Assembly (NCBI RefSeq): GCF_022808715.1
Contig: NZ_JAKZKX010000025.1
Span: 1-53,170, forward strand
Direction of reading: 5' to 3'
DNA: 53,170 nt
Source: Fundidesulfovibrio agrisoli
GTDB taxonomy: Bacteria; Desulfobacterota; Desulfovibrionia; Desulfovibrionales; Desulfovibrionaceae
The position numbers and the translations under genes were made by a program. Of this stretch, positions 15,607 through 24,647 are shown piece after piece. The first letter of the stretch is position 1; each line of letters opens with the position of its first letter. The notes beneath the pieces are model-generated. The model saw only the letters and a program-made list of their open reading frames with translations, was not told where the DNA came from and did no database searches.

Positions 15607-18600
15607 ATGAACGCAGGAATCACCCGCGTGCTCGGCAAGCGCAGCTTCTGGCCCCTGTTCGTCAGCCAGTTCCTGGGCGCGGCCAACGACAACGTGTTCA
15701 AGAACGCCATCGCCATCCTGGTGATCTACCGCCTGGGCGAGGCCTCGGCCATGCCCCCGCAGGTGCTGGTCAACATCGCCTCGGGCCTGTTCATGCTGCC
15801 CTTCTTCCTGTTCTCGGCCACGGCCGGGCAATTGGCCGACCGCTATGAGAAGAGCGGGCTCATCCGCCTGGTCAAGCTGGCGGAGGTGGCCGTGGTCTCG
15901 CTGGGGGCCTGGTCCCTGCTGGCCGAAAGCGTATCCGGGATGCTGGCCGTGCTCTTCCTGCTGGGGGCGCAGGCCACGTTCTTCGGGCCGCTCAAGTACG
16001 CCATCCTGCCCGAGCAGCTGCCCGAGGCGGAACTGGTGGACGGCAACGCGCTCATCGAGGGCGGCACCTTCCTGGCCATCCTGCTGGGCACCATCGCCGG
16101 GGGCATGCTGGTGCTGGAGCGGGGCGGCGTCGCCATCATCTGCGTCATGCTCGTGGGCTTCTCGGTGCTGGGCTTCGCGGCCAGCCTGCTGCTGCCCGAG
16201 GCCAGACCCGGAGACAAGACCCTGTCCGTGAGCCCGCACATCCTGCGGGAGACCTTCGCGGTCATGGGAATGGCCAAGAAGAAGCGGGACGTGTACCTCT
16301 CGGTGCTTGGCATCTCCTGGTTCTGGCTGGTGGGCATCACCTACCTCTCGCAGTTCCCGGCCTTCGCCAAGGACGTGCTCCACGCGGGCGAGCACGCCGT
16401 GACCCTCATGCTCACCGTGTTCTCCGTGGGCATCGGCCTGGGATCGGCGCTCTGCTCCAGGATGCTCAAGGGCGAGATCTCGGCCCGGCACGTGCCCCTG
16501 GCCGCCCTGGCCATGAGCGCCTTCGCTTTCGACCTCTGGCTCTCCTCCGCGCACTTCGCGCACCTGTCCGCCGAGGCCCCGGTCATGGGGCTCTCCGCCC
16601 TGCTGGCCATGCCCGGCGCGTGGCGGGTGCTGGCGGACCTGCTGCTGTTCTCCGTGGCGGGCGGCGTGTACATCGTGCCGCTCTACGCCATCCTCCAGGC
16701 CCGCAGCGAGGAGCACGAGCGGGCGCGCGTGGTGGCCGCCAACAACATCATGAACGCGGCCTTCATGGTGGCCGCCTCCCTGGCCGGGGCGGGCATGCTG
16801 GCCCTGGGCTTCGGGGTGGAGCAGGTCTTCCTGGCCGTGGCCGTGTCCACGCTGGCGGTGGCCGTGTACATCTGCAAGCTGCTGCCCGACGCCCTGTTCA
16901 AGGCGTTCTTCGTCTGGCTGCTCAGGTCGCTCTACCGCGTGGAGGTCCGGGGCGTTGAGAACCTGCTGGCCGCCGGCGAGCGGGCCGTGGTGGTGGTCAA
17001 CCACGTCTCCTTCCTTGACCCGGTGCTCCTGGCGGCCTTCCTGCCCGGGCGGCCCGTGTTCGCGGTGAACAGCTTCGTGGCCCGGCTCTGGTGGGTGCGG
17101 CCCTTCCTCAGGCTGGTGGAGGCCTACCCCATGGACCCCACCAACCCCATGGCCACCAGGGGCCTGATCCAGGCCGTGCAGGCAGGGCGGGTCTGCGTGA
17201 TCTTCCCCGAGGGGCGCATCACCACCACCGGGGCGCTGATGAAGGTCTACGCCGGGCCGGGCATGATCGCGGACAAGGCGGACGCGCCCCTGGTGCCCGT
17301 GCGCATCGAGGGCGCGCAGTACACGCCCTTCTCGCGCCTGGGCGGCAAGGTGCGCCGACGCCTGTTCCCCAAGATCACCATAACGGTCCAGCCGCCGCAG
17401 CGCTTCGAGCTGCCCGAAGGGGCCAAGGGGCGGGAGCGCCGCAAGGTCATCGGGCTTAAGCTCTACGACGTCATGTCGAACATGATGTTCGCCACCTACG
17501 ACCACCGGCGCACCCTCTTCGCCGCCCTGCTGGAGGCCCTGGGCACCCGTGGGCGCGGGGCCGTCGCCTGCGAGGACGTCAACCGCGCGCCCCTGAGCTG
17601 CGGCAGGCTCGCGGCCGGGGTCATGGCCCTTGGCAGGCGCGTGGCTGGCATGACGGCCCCGGCCGAGGCCGTGGGGCTGATGCTGCCCAACTCCAACGCG
17701 GCGGCGGTGGCCTTCTTTGGCTGCCAGGCCTTCGGGCGCGTCCCGGCCATGCTCAACTTCACCTCGGGCGTGCAGAACGTGCTCTCCGCCTGCGACACGG
17801 CGCGCATCGCCACGGTGCTGACTTCGCGCCGCTTCATCGAGCAGGCCGGGCTGAGCGTTCTCGCTGACGCTTTGGCCGCCAAGGTGAATCTCGTCTACCT
17901 GGAGGACCTCAGGGCGCGGATGGGCCTCGCCGACAAGCTGTACGGGCTGGCCGCGCCGCTCCTCCCCGGGCGGTTCGCTCCGGGGCTGCGCCTGTCCTGC
18001 GACGACCCGGCCGTGATCCTTTTCACCTCCGGCTCTGAGGGCGCGCCCAAGGGCGTGGCCCTGTCCCACGCCAACATCCTGGCCAACTGCGGCCAGTTGG
18101 CCGCGCGGGTGGCCTTCTCCGCCTCGGACGTGGTCTTCAACGCCCTGCCCGTGTTCCACTCCTTCGGGCTCACCGGGGGCATGATCCTGCCGCTGGTCTC
18201 GGGGCTGCGCACCTTCTTCTACCCCTCGCCCCTGCACTACCGCATCGTGCCCGAGATGGCCTACGACACCAACGCCACCATCATCTTCGGCACGGACACC
18301 TTCCTGGCCGGGTACGCCCGCGTGGCCTCGCCCTACGATTTCTACAGCGTGCGCTACGTGTTCGCGGGCGCGGAAAAGGTGCGCGACGAGACCCGGCGGC
18401 AGTGGATGGACTCCTTCGGGCTGCGCATCCTGGAGGGGTACGGGGCCACCGAGACCGCCCCGGTGCTGGCCGTGAACACGCCCATGCACTACCGGGCCGG
18501 CACCGTGGGCCGCCTGCTGCCGGGCATCGACTGCCGCGTGGAGCCCGTGCCCGGCGTGGACGAGGGCGGCCGGCTGTGGGTGAAGGGCCCCAACGTGATG

Positions 18601-19056
18601 CTCGGGTACCTGCGGGCCTCGCGCCCCGGCGTGCTGGAGCCGCCCGTCGACGGCTGGTACGACACCGGGGACATCGTCTCGGTGGATGAGGCGGGCTACG
18701 TGCGCATCCTGGGCCGTGCCAAGCGCTTCGCCAAGGTGGGCGGGGAGATGGTGCCCCTTGGCCGGGTGGAGAGCGAGATTTCCGCGCTCTGGCCCAAGCA
18801 GGCCCACGCCGTCGTCGCCCTGCACGGCGACAAGGGCGAGCGGCTGATCCTGGCCACCACACGGGCCGGGGCCACTCGCTCCGAGATACTGGCGCACTTC
18901 CGGGCCACGGGCCTGCCCGAACTCATGGCGCCCAAGGCCATCCAGGTGCTCCCGAAGATGCCTCTGTTGGGCAACGGCAAGACCGACTACGTGAGCGTGC
19001 AGGCTTTGATGGAGGCGGCCGAGGCCGCCAAGCGCGAGGGGAGCGGCGGCGAATAG
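15607..19056 (+). CDS. aas: LplT-like transporter / PlsC acyltransferase / acyl-ACP synthetase fusion
   Basis: A 1149-residue inner-membrane protein that joins three activities used to recycle lysophospholipids. Residues ~1-410 are a 12-helix MFS flippase like LplT (FLGAANDNVFKNA at the start). The acyltransferase domain has NHVSFLD (465-471) and FPEGR (533-537), the two PlsC motifs. The AMP-binding acyl-ACP/acyl-CoA synthetase has FTSGSEGAPKG (from 806), GYGATETAP and a C-terminal KVGGEMV / GNGKTDY pair with the catalytic Lys. E. coli uses separate LplT and Aas proteins; the fused form is known from other bacteria. GGGAGG precedes the ATG, which lies 1 bp after the amidohydrolase stop. Confidence 0.92.
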   Translation: MNAGITRVLGKRSFWPLFVSQFLGAANDNVFKNAIAILVIYRLGEASAMPPQVLVNIASGLFMLPFFLFSATAGQLADRYEKSGLIRLVKLAEVAVVSLGAWSLLAESVSGMLAVLFLLGAQATFFGPLKYAILPEQLPEAELVDGNALIEGGTFLAILLGTIAGGMLVLERGGVAIICVMLVGFSVLGFAASLLLPEARPGDKTLSVSPHILRETFAVMGMAKKKRDVYLSVLGISWFWLVGITYLSQFPAFAKDVLHAGEHAVTLMLTVFSVGIGLGSALCSRMLKGEISARHVPLAALAMSAFAFDLWLSSAHFAHLSAEAPVMGLSALLAMPGAWRVLADLLLFSVAGGVYIVPLYAILQARSEEHERARVVAANNIMNAAFMVAASLAGAGMLALGFGVEQVFLAVAVSTLAVAVYICKLLPDALFKAFFVWLLRSLYRVEVRGVENLLAAGERAVVVVNHVSFLDPVLLAAFLPGRPVFAVNSFVARLWWVRPFLRLVEAYPMDPTNPMATRGLIQAVQAGRVCVIFPEGRITTTGALMKVYAGPGMIADKADAPLVPVRIEGAQYTPFSRLGGKVRRRLFPKITITVQPPQRFELPEGAKGRERRKVIGLKLYDVMSNMMFATYDHRRTLFAALLEALGTRGRGAVACEDVNRAPLSCGRLAAGVMALGRRVAGMTAPAEAVGLMLPNSNAAAVAFFGCQAFGRVPAMLNFTSGVQNVLSACDTARIATVLTSRRFIEQAGLSVLADALAAKVNLVYLEDLRARMGLADKLYGLAAPLLPGRFAPGLRLSCDDPAVILFTSGSEGAPKGVALSHANILANCGQLAARVAFSASDVVFNALPVFHSFGLTGGMILPLVSGLRTFFYPSPLHYRIVPEMAYDTNATIIFGTDTFLAGYARVASPYDFYSVRYVFAGAEKVRDETRRQWMDSFGLRILEGYGATETAPVLAVNTPMHYRAGTVGRLLPGIDCRVEPVPGVDEGGRLWVKGPNVMLGYLRASRPGVLEPPVDGWYDTGDIVSVDEAGYVRILGRAKRFAKVGGEMVPLGRVESEISALWPKQAHAVVALHGDKGERLILATTRAGATRSEILAHFRATGLPELMAPKAIQVLPKMPLLGNGKTDYVSVQALMEAAEAAKREGSGGE

Positions 19057-19093
19057 CCGCACCGGCAATCCGAACGAAAAGAGGCCGCCCGGC

Positions 19094-19540
19094 TCAGGGG
19101 GCCGGATCGACGCTGTGCGTCACGGAGATCTTGGCCAGCTCGCGGTCCCTGGCGTCCAGGGCCTTGACCTGCACCTGCACCTGGCTCGGCTTCTCCTTGG
19201 GGCAGGGCATCTGGGCCGGGCCGTACATCGACCCCTTGGGCACCATGGCCTGGGCCCCGTTGATGTAGAGGCCCGTATTGGTGGTGGTGAAGCCGAAATC
19301 CTGGTTGAAGATCTCGGACCCGAACTCGAAGTTGAGCACCTTCACGTTGAGCTTCTTGGTTTCGGGCGGGATGTTGTCGATGTGCATCTCGGGGGAGACG
19401 TTCTGGCACATCTCCACGGCCTTGAAGCCGACCCTCACCCCGAAACCCTTGGCCGCGTCCACTCCGTCGCCGGTCTTAGGCGCGCAGCCCGCGAGAAGGG
19501 CCAGGGCGGCGAACATGACAGCAAGTCGAAACCCGTTCAT
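19094..19540 (-). CDS. Predicted lipoprotein, unknown function
   Basis: A 148-residue protein. GGAGG lies before the ATG at 19540, and a lipoprotein signal follows (MFAALALLAGC, lipobox LLAGC with Cys as first mature residue; the next residue is Ala, which favours outer-membrane sorting). The mature part is beta-rich (KKLNVKVLNFEF, QVQVQVKALDARD) and resembles a small Ig-like or FixG/DUF-type domain without a recognisable signature. It is convergent with the acyltransferase fusion with only 37 bp between stops. No function is assigned. Confidence 0.75.
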   Translation of the reverse strand: MNGFRLAVMFAALALLAGCAPKTGDGVDAAKGFGVRVGFKAVEMCQNVSPEMHIDNIPPETKKLNVKVLNFEFGSEIFNQDFGFTTTNTGLYINGAQAMVPKGSMYGPAQMPCPKEKPSQVQVQVKALDARDRELAKISVTHSVDPAP

Positions 19541-19813
19541 GGAGCCTCCACCGTTCAGCGGTTGTGTTTGAGCGGCCCTGGCCGGAGCCGGAATAGCCGC
19601 CGGTCGCCCGAACCGTAGCACGGGGCGGAGGCTCTTTGGAACTGGGAATCCACATGGAGGGGCGGCGTCACTTCTGGGGACGCTCGCCAGGGCGTGTATG
19701 AATATCCCCCGGCAAACATTGGCACATGCGCCACGACCGCGTTATGATCCGGCAGGCCCGGCCTGCGGACACCGCGCCCCGGCCGGCATCAACACAATCA
19801 AAGGAAGAAGCCC

Positions 19814-20209
19814 ATGGAAGTCACACGGAGCGGCGCTCAGCCGTCAATCAAGGGATCGGAAGAGAACTACACCGGGGCGGTGCGCATCGACCCGCAGTTC
19901 ACACCCGAGGAGCCCGCGCGCGCTGGCTGCACCCTGGTAACCTTCGAGCCGGGGGCCCGCACCCGCTGGCACTTCCATCCCCTGGGCCAGCACCTGATCG
20001 TCACGGCGGGCAGCGGCTGGGTCCAGCGCGAGGGCGGCCCGGCGGAGGCGATCCACCCCGGCGACGTGGTCTGGATCGCCCCGGGCGAGAAGCACTGGCA
20101 CGGAGCCACGGCCAGCACCGCCATGAGCCATATCGCCGTGCAGGAGAAGCTCGAGGGGAAGTTCGCCACCTGGTTGGAGCCCGTGAGCGCCGCGCAATAC
20201 CCCGGATGA
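19814..20209 (+). CDS. Single-domain cupin
   Basis: A 131-residue protein with a complete cupin barrel. Motif 1 is in RWHFHPLGQHLIVTAGSGWV (His53, His55, Gln59 as likely metal ligands). Motif 2 is HPGDVVWIAPGEKHWHGA (His94/His96). It resembles the QdoI/carboxymuconolactone-associated small cupins. It has no signal peptide. AAAGGAAG precedes the ATG. Members bind a divalent metal and act as enzymes or ligand sensors; nothing in the sequence narrows this down. Confidence 0.88.
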   Translation: MEVTRSGAQPSIKGSEENYTGAVRIDPQFTPEEPARAGCTLVTFEPGARTRWHFHPLGQHLIVTAGSGWVQREGGPAEAIHPGDVVWIAPGEKHWHGATASTAMSHIAVQEKLEGKFATWLEPVSAAQYPG

Positions 20210-20558
20210 CCAGGCGGCCCGGCTTTTTCCGGGCCGGGCCGGGCGGCAGCGGCGAGCCCGGCGGTCCGGAGGGATTTCCGCCCGGTTGTCTGCGACCGGC
20301 CCCATTGGTGTCCATCAGCGCGGCCGAATCCGCCCGGCCAATATTTCGGTTGCCACGTTGCCTCAAATTGATATGCATGGTCACTCAAACCCAAAGGGTT
20401 GTGGATAGCGCGCCGGAGCACCCTCGCGTGCCCGTTCCCGGAGGCGCGCCCGGAGCCCGGCCTGGCGGCTCCAGGCCGCCATGGGCTCGGCTCAACGCAG
20501 CGAACGTAACGGAGTAACTGCTTACCGGACAACCTCAACGCGTTGCGAGGGCGGATCA
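20210..20558 (+). other. 349-bp region upstream of the rhodanese operon
   Basis: No gene is supported here. An 8-bp perfect hairpin with a CTTTTT loop (20215-20236) follows the cupin stop and may end its transcript. A weak promoter candidate is TTGCCA (20350-20355), a 16-nt spacer and TATGCA (20372-20377), which would give a long leader before the rhodanese start at 20559. Confidence 0.35.
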
Positions 20559-21353
20559 GTGAAACATCTCACAGTCTTCCTGCTGGCGTTCCTGTTGTGG
20601 CCCCTCCCGGCGTCCGCCTTCGACCGCTTCGACATCGTGACCACCGAACAGGTCCGGGAGATGCTCGCCGCCCGCGAGGCGGGCACCGGCGAGGACTTCC
20701 TGCTGGTCAACACCCTGGACGACATCATCTACCACCACGAGCACATCCCCGGCTCCGTGAGCCTGCCCTGGACCCGCGTGGCCGAATACGAGGCCGTGCT
20801 CGGCGGCGACAAGGGCAAGTGCCTCGTCTTCTACTGAATGGGTTCAAGGTGAGTATTCGCCTACAAGGTGGCGGTCGCCATCAAGAACCAGGGCTACACG
20901 AACATCAAGATTTACAACGGCGGCATCAAGGATTGGAAGCAGGCCGGGCTGCCCGTGGCCTCCATCGAGCCCCTGCCGGAATACACCGGCGAAATGATCA
21001 CCTGCGAGGAGGTCTACGCCATCATGCAGCGCAGCGAGAACTGCCTGGACGAAAACGGCAACCCGCTGCTGACGATCCTAGACTTCCGCATCGAAAACTC
21101 GCTGGAGGAGGCGGCCGACGGCCTGAAGCGCATCAAGACGCGCTGCCCGGTGATAACCTGCCTGCTCGACGAGGTGCGCCTGCCCGAGCAGCGGGCCCGC
21201 ATCCCCAAGGAGGGGCTCGTGGTCACCATCACGGAGACGGGCAACCGGGACGATGTGGCCATGCGCTACCTGAGCGGGTTCGGCTACAGGAACGTGAAGG
21301 GTCTGGAGTTCGGCATGCGCGGGTGGATCAAGAGCAAGCTCCCCATAGAATAG
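20559..21353 (+). CDS. Tandem rhodanese with two in-frame UGA codons, probable selenoprotein
   Basis: Read through two TGA codons (20835-20837 and 20850-20852), this is one 264-residue protein starting at GTG 20559 with a signal peptide (TVFLLAFLLWPLPASA). Domain 1 (~25-125) has the rhodanese pattern: LLVNTLDDIIYHHEHIPGSV, the loop, then NQGYTNIKIYNGGIKDWKQ. The active loop reads VFY-(UGA)-MGSR-(UGA)-VFAYK, at codons 93 and 98. In the related rhodaneses with a Y-C-x-G-x-x-C loop, both positions are Cys. Domain 2 (~138-262) is a degenerate rhodanese with ETGNR in place of a Cys loop. There is no frameshift and no other stop. A GGUC-loop hairpin follows at the right distance. I infer selenocysteine at 93 and 98; the alternative is a pseudogene with two TGC-to-TGA changes. 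The GGDEF-EAL gene follows 13 bp later. Confidence 0.75.
20867..20882 (+). other. Candidate bacterial SECIS hairpin
   Basis: The 16 nt GGTGGCGGTCGCCATC fold into a 6-bp stem (one G-U wobble) with the tetraloop GGUC. The loop begins 20 nt after the second UGA and 35 nt after the first. As I recall it, the bacterial SECIS consensus asks for a G in the first two loop bases and 16-37 nt from UGA to loop, and E. coli SelB recognises GGU in the fdhF loop; both hold here. A short lower stem is possible (20860-20862 with 20890-20892). Confidence 0.6.
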
Positions 21354-21366
21354 CCGGGGGAATCCG

Positions 21367-23790
21367 ATGCATCTGCCGTCCATAGGTACCCGGCTGTACC
21401 AGCTTGTGGTTCTGATGTGCCTGCTCGTCGGGCTGGCCATCTCCATGCTGGTGCTCAAGAGGGTCGACTCCCACATCCAGGAGCGCACGCAGGAGGTGCT
21501 CCGGCTGGACAAGGCCCTGAGCAGCCTCGACGCCGACGAGGAGGCGGCCCTGCGCGGCGAGACCGTCGCGATGCCCTCCGGGCATCTGCGGATATCCGAG
21601 CACTTCAAGGGTCACCTGACCCCCGAGGTCGAAGGGATGCTGGTCACGCGCGGCGGCATTTTCGACCAGCTCCTTGTCCTGACCCGGCGCATGGAGAACG
21701 AGCACACCGAAGTCTTCTCCAAGCTGCTCGACATCACGGACGCCGTCCGCTACATCCACCAGCACCATGCCACCTTCCTCCAGAACCTGGTCAACCGCGA
21801 GGCCATCTCGGGGCCATCTCCCTCCGGCCGCGACCCCCAGCGCAAGCTGAACGAGTCCGCCAACACGGAGCTCTCCATCATCCGTGAATCCCTGAACATC
21901 TATACGTCACTCTTCGATATCCACGCCGTGTTCTTCAAGCTGCAGCAGGCCGGGCCCGAGGGCGTGGGCGAGCTGTTCCAGAAGCACATGGCCAAGTTCA
22001 ATGCCGCCATCACCGCCTTCGAGGACTACTCACTGGACGCGCAGGACGGCCTGCTGGTGGAGGAGCTGCTGCTCACGGGCAAGAACTTCGAGCAGTCCTT
22101 CTCCGGGCTGGTGGAGATGGCCCGGGAGCGCGTGCGTTTTCTCCAACTGCTGGACCAGAGCAAGGCCGCACTGAACGTGACCACGCAGAAGTTCCTGGCC
22201 GAGCAGGAGGCCGAGGTGCGCAAGGCCCAGCTCTGGTCGGACATCCTCCAGACCACCTTCATCGCCGTCATCGTGCTGTTCGCGGCCCTGTTCATCGCCC
22301 ACTGCTCCCAGATGTCCAGGGCGGTGAAGCGCATCGCCAACGAGGCCCACATGCTCCAGAAGGACCTGGGGCACCGCGTGGACACCGATTCGGCCTGGTT
22401 CGACGAATTCCAGGCCGTCTTCATGACCTTCAACACCATGGCCGGGACCCTGGGCCATCAGATGGGGCAGCTCACCTCCCTGGCCTTCAACGACACCCTC
22501 ACCGGGCTGCCCAACAGGACGCACCTGCTGCACCGGCTGGAATACGCCATCGCCGCCTCGCGCAAGACCCCGGACTACATCTTCGCGGTGGTCTTCCTGG
22601 ACCTGGACCGCTTCAAGATCATCAACGACAGCCTGGGGCACGAATGCGGCGACGAGGTGCTCAGGACCTTCGGGCGCACCCTCGTCGAGTGCATCCGCGA
22701 GGGCGACACGGTGGCCCGCCTGGGCGGCGACGAGTTCGCCATCCTGCTTGAGAACCTGCGCTCCCGGAGGGAGGTCATCCAGGTGGTCAAGCGCATCAAG
22801 GCCCGCATCGCGAAGCGCATCTCGGTGTCGGGCTTCGGTCTCATCGTCCAGGCGAGCATCGGCATCTCCATCAACCCCAAAGGGCAGAAACCCGAGGACA
22901 TCCTGCGCGACGCCGACATCGCCATGTACGACGCCAAGAAGAAGGGCGCGGGCAAGTTCAAGGTCTACACCCCGCGCCTGGGGGAACAGGCCCTGCGCGT
23001 ACTGAACATGGAGCTGGACCTGCGCCAGGCCATCGAAAGGGAGGAGATCGAGGTCTATTTCCAGCCCATCATGGAACTGGAAACCGGCAGGCTCCACGGC
23101 TTCGAGGCCCTGGCCCGGTGGAGCCACCCGGTGCACGGGGTCATCCCGCCCTCCAAGTTCATCCCCCTGGCCGAGGAGACCGGGCTGATCCTGCCGCTGG
23201 GGCGGCTGGTGCTGTCCCGGGCCTGCGGCTACGCGGGCCGCTGGCACGACACCCTCGGCCCCGGGGTGGGCCTGATCGTGCACGTGAACCTCTCCCCCAA
23301 GCAGTTCTGCGACGCCGGGCTGGTGCAGGAGGTGGCGCGGGAGCTGGGTACCCACGGGCTGCCCGCCCGGCTGCTGAACCTGGAGATCACTGAGACCATG
23401 CTCATGGCCAACGCCATCAACGCCCTGGGCATCATGAACCGGCTCAAGGATCTGGGGGTCGGCCTCTCCCTGGACGACTTCGGCACGGGCTATTCCTCCC
23501 TGGGCAATCTCCGCGACTACCCGGTGGACACCTTCAAAATCGACCGCTCATTCATCACCAGGCTCTGCCACGACCAGAAGACCGAGGATATGGTCCAACT
23601 GGTGCTGGCCATGTCCAGGACGCTGGGCAAGGAGGTGGTGGCGGAAGGGGTGGAGAACGCGGGGCAGGTCGCGCTGCTGCGCAGCCTGGGGTGCAGGCTG
23701 GTGCAGGGGTACCATTTCTCCCGCCCGCTCAGCCCCCGGGATATGGACGCCTTCATCGAGTTCGGAGTGCCGCGGTACCAGACGGCCTGA
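21367..23790 (+). CDS. Membrane GGDEF-EAL protein (c-di-GMP synthesis and breakdown)
   Basis: An 807-residue sensor. An N-terminal helix (LVVLMCLLVGLAISMLVL) and a second at ~298-312 (FIAVIVLFAALFIA) bracket a ~250-residue periplasmic, mostly helical sensor region. A short HAMP-like stretch follows. The GGDEF domain has an intact GGDEF (453-457) and an inhibitory RxxD five residues before it (REGD). The EAL domain has EAL (580-582), NLEITETMLM, LDDFGTGYSSL and a late AEGVE, so both activities look intact. The gene is 13 bp downstream of the UGA-containing rhodanese, so the two are probably co-transcribed; the periplasmic rhodanese may feed a signal to this sensor (inference). Confidence 0.93.
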   Translation: MHLPSIGTRLYQLVVLMCLLVGLAISMLVLKRVDSHIQERTQEVLRLDKALSSLDADEEAALRGETVAMPSGHLRISEHFKGHLTPEVEGMLVTRGGIFDQLLVLTRRMENEHTEVFSKLLDITDAVRYIHQHHATFLQNLVNREAISGPSPSGRDPQRKLNESANTELSIIRESLNIYTSLFDIHAVFFKLQQAGPEGVGELFQKHMAKFNAAITAFEDYSLDAQDGLLVEELLLTGKNFEQSFSGLVEMARERVRFLQLLDQSKAALNVTTQKFLAEQEAEVRKAQLWSDILQTTFIAVIVLFAALFIAHCSQMSRAVKRIANEAHMLQKDLGHRVDTDSAWFDEFQAVFMTFNTMAGTLGHQMGQLTSLAFNDTLTGLPNRTHLLHRLEYAIAASRKTPDYIFAVVFLDLDRFKIINDSLGHECGDEVLRTFGRTLVECIREGDTVARLGGDEFAILLENLRSRREVIQVVKRIKARIAKRISVSGFGLIVQASIGISINPKGQKPEDILRDADIAMYDAKKKGAGKFKVYTPRLGEQALRVLNMELDLRQAIEREEIEVYFQPIMELETGRLHGFEALARWSHPVHGVIPPSKFIPLAEETGLILPLGRLVLSRACGYAGRWHDTLGPGVGLIVHVNLSPKQFCDAGLVQEVARELGTHGLPARLLNLEITETMLMANAINALGIMNRLKDLGVGLSLDDFGTGYSSLGNLRDYPVDTFKIDRSFITRLCHDQKTEDMVQLVLAMSRTLGKEVVAEGVENAGQVALLRSLGCRLVQGYHFSRPLSPRDMDAFIEFGVPRYQTA

Positions 23791-23816
23791 TCGCCCGCCC
23801 GTCCTTCAGGCGCGGG

Positions 23817-24647
23817 TCAGGCCGCGCCGTTGCGGAAGGCCTCGATCATGTCCCAGGTGAGGCTCATCAGGGATTCGGCGGGGGGCAGTTCGTGCCGCCC
23901 GAACCAGCGCGCCTCGGCCAGCTCCTTGCCGTCCAGGGTCACGGCCGGGTCGCCGTCCAGATCCGCGAAGAAGCCCATCAGCAGGGAGTGGGAAAAGGCC
24001 CAGGGCTGGCTCTTGTAGTAGCGCGGGTTGGCGACCTTGAGCCCCACCTCCTCCATCACCTCGCGCGCCAGGGCGGCCTCCAAGGTCTCGCCCGGCTCCA
24101 CGAAGCCGGAGACCAGCCCATGGTAGCGGTACTCGCCCCGGGCGTTCTTCACCAGCAGCAGGGAGTCCCCGTGCACGATGCCCACGATGACCACGGGGTA
24201 GACGTTGGGGTACTTCACATCGCCGCACTCCGGGCAGGCCAGCGCGCGTTCGTCCCCCTTGGCCTGCATGGGCGCGGCGCACCGCCCGCAGTAGCGGTTC
24301 CTGCCGTACCAGCCCGCGATGTGCACCGCCGTGGCGCAGGCGAAGGCGAGCTGGGGCGGCTCCAGCCCGCGCAACTGACGCATGTTGGAGTAGGCGAACG
24401 GCCCGAAGGGCTCCGTTTCCCCGGCGCAGCAGTAGAACCCCGCGCCGTCCATGGAGAACATGTAGGTCAGCGCGTCCGGCCGGGCCTGGAGCGCGGGCGG
24501 CAGCGCGCCGAACACGGGGAGCGCCGGTTCCTCGCCCTGCCCGAGCAGGACCCGCCCGCCCTTGAGGAAGACCACATGGTCGTCGGCTTGCGGCGCGCCA
24601 TGGCCAGGGTCGTAGCTGATCGTGTGAGGATGGATATCCTGGAACAT
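23817..24647 (-). CDS. nudC: NAD(H) pyrophosphatase / RNA decapping enzyme NudC
   Basis: A Nudix hydrolase that cleaves NADH to NMNH and AMP and can remove NAD caps from RNA. It has 276 residues from the ATG at 24647, which has AAGG upstream; longer in-frame starts (such as 24674) lack a good site. The zinc ribbon Cys are at ~120, 123, 138 and 141 (CGRC, CPEC). The Nudix box GFVEPGETLEAALAREVMEE starts at 181, and the NudC signature SQPWAFSH follows at 213. It is the last gene of the minus-strand run, 170 bp after batD, and convergent with the GGDEF-EAL gene. Confidence 0.93.
   Translation of the reverse strand: MFQDIHPHTISYDPGHGAPQADDHVVFLKGGRVLLGQGEEPALPVFGALPPALQARPDALTYMFSMDGAGFYCCAGETEPFGPFAYSNMRQLRGLEPPQLAFACATAVHIAGWYGRNRYCGRCAAPMQAKGDERALACPECGDVKYPNVYPVVIVGIVHGDSLLLVKNARGEYRYHGLVSGFVEPGETLEAALAREVMEEVGLKVANPRYYKSQPWAFSHSLLMGFFADLDGDPAVTLDGKELAEARWFGRHELPPAESLMSLTWDMIEAFRNGAA

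Noticed and set aside
15454-19068. Minus-strand open frame of more than 1200 codons opposite the acyltransferase fusion
   Set aside because: It is a GC-bias shadow: His/Gly/Arg-rich, without domains, and antisense to a clear three-domain protein.
19719-19735. Sigma54 promoter at TGGCACATGCG
   Set aside because: The -24 element TGGCAC is present, but the -12 element (TTGC) is missing at the needed distance.
20835-20852. Reading the rhodanese as an ordinary pseudogene or as two separate genes
   Set aside because: Both stops are TGA, both are at the active-loop Cys columns, the frame does not shift, and the second part has no start codon with a ribosome-binding site. A hairpin suitable for SECIS follows.
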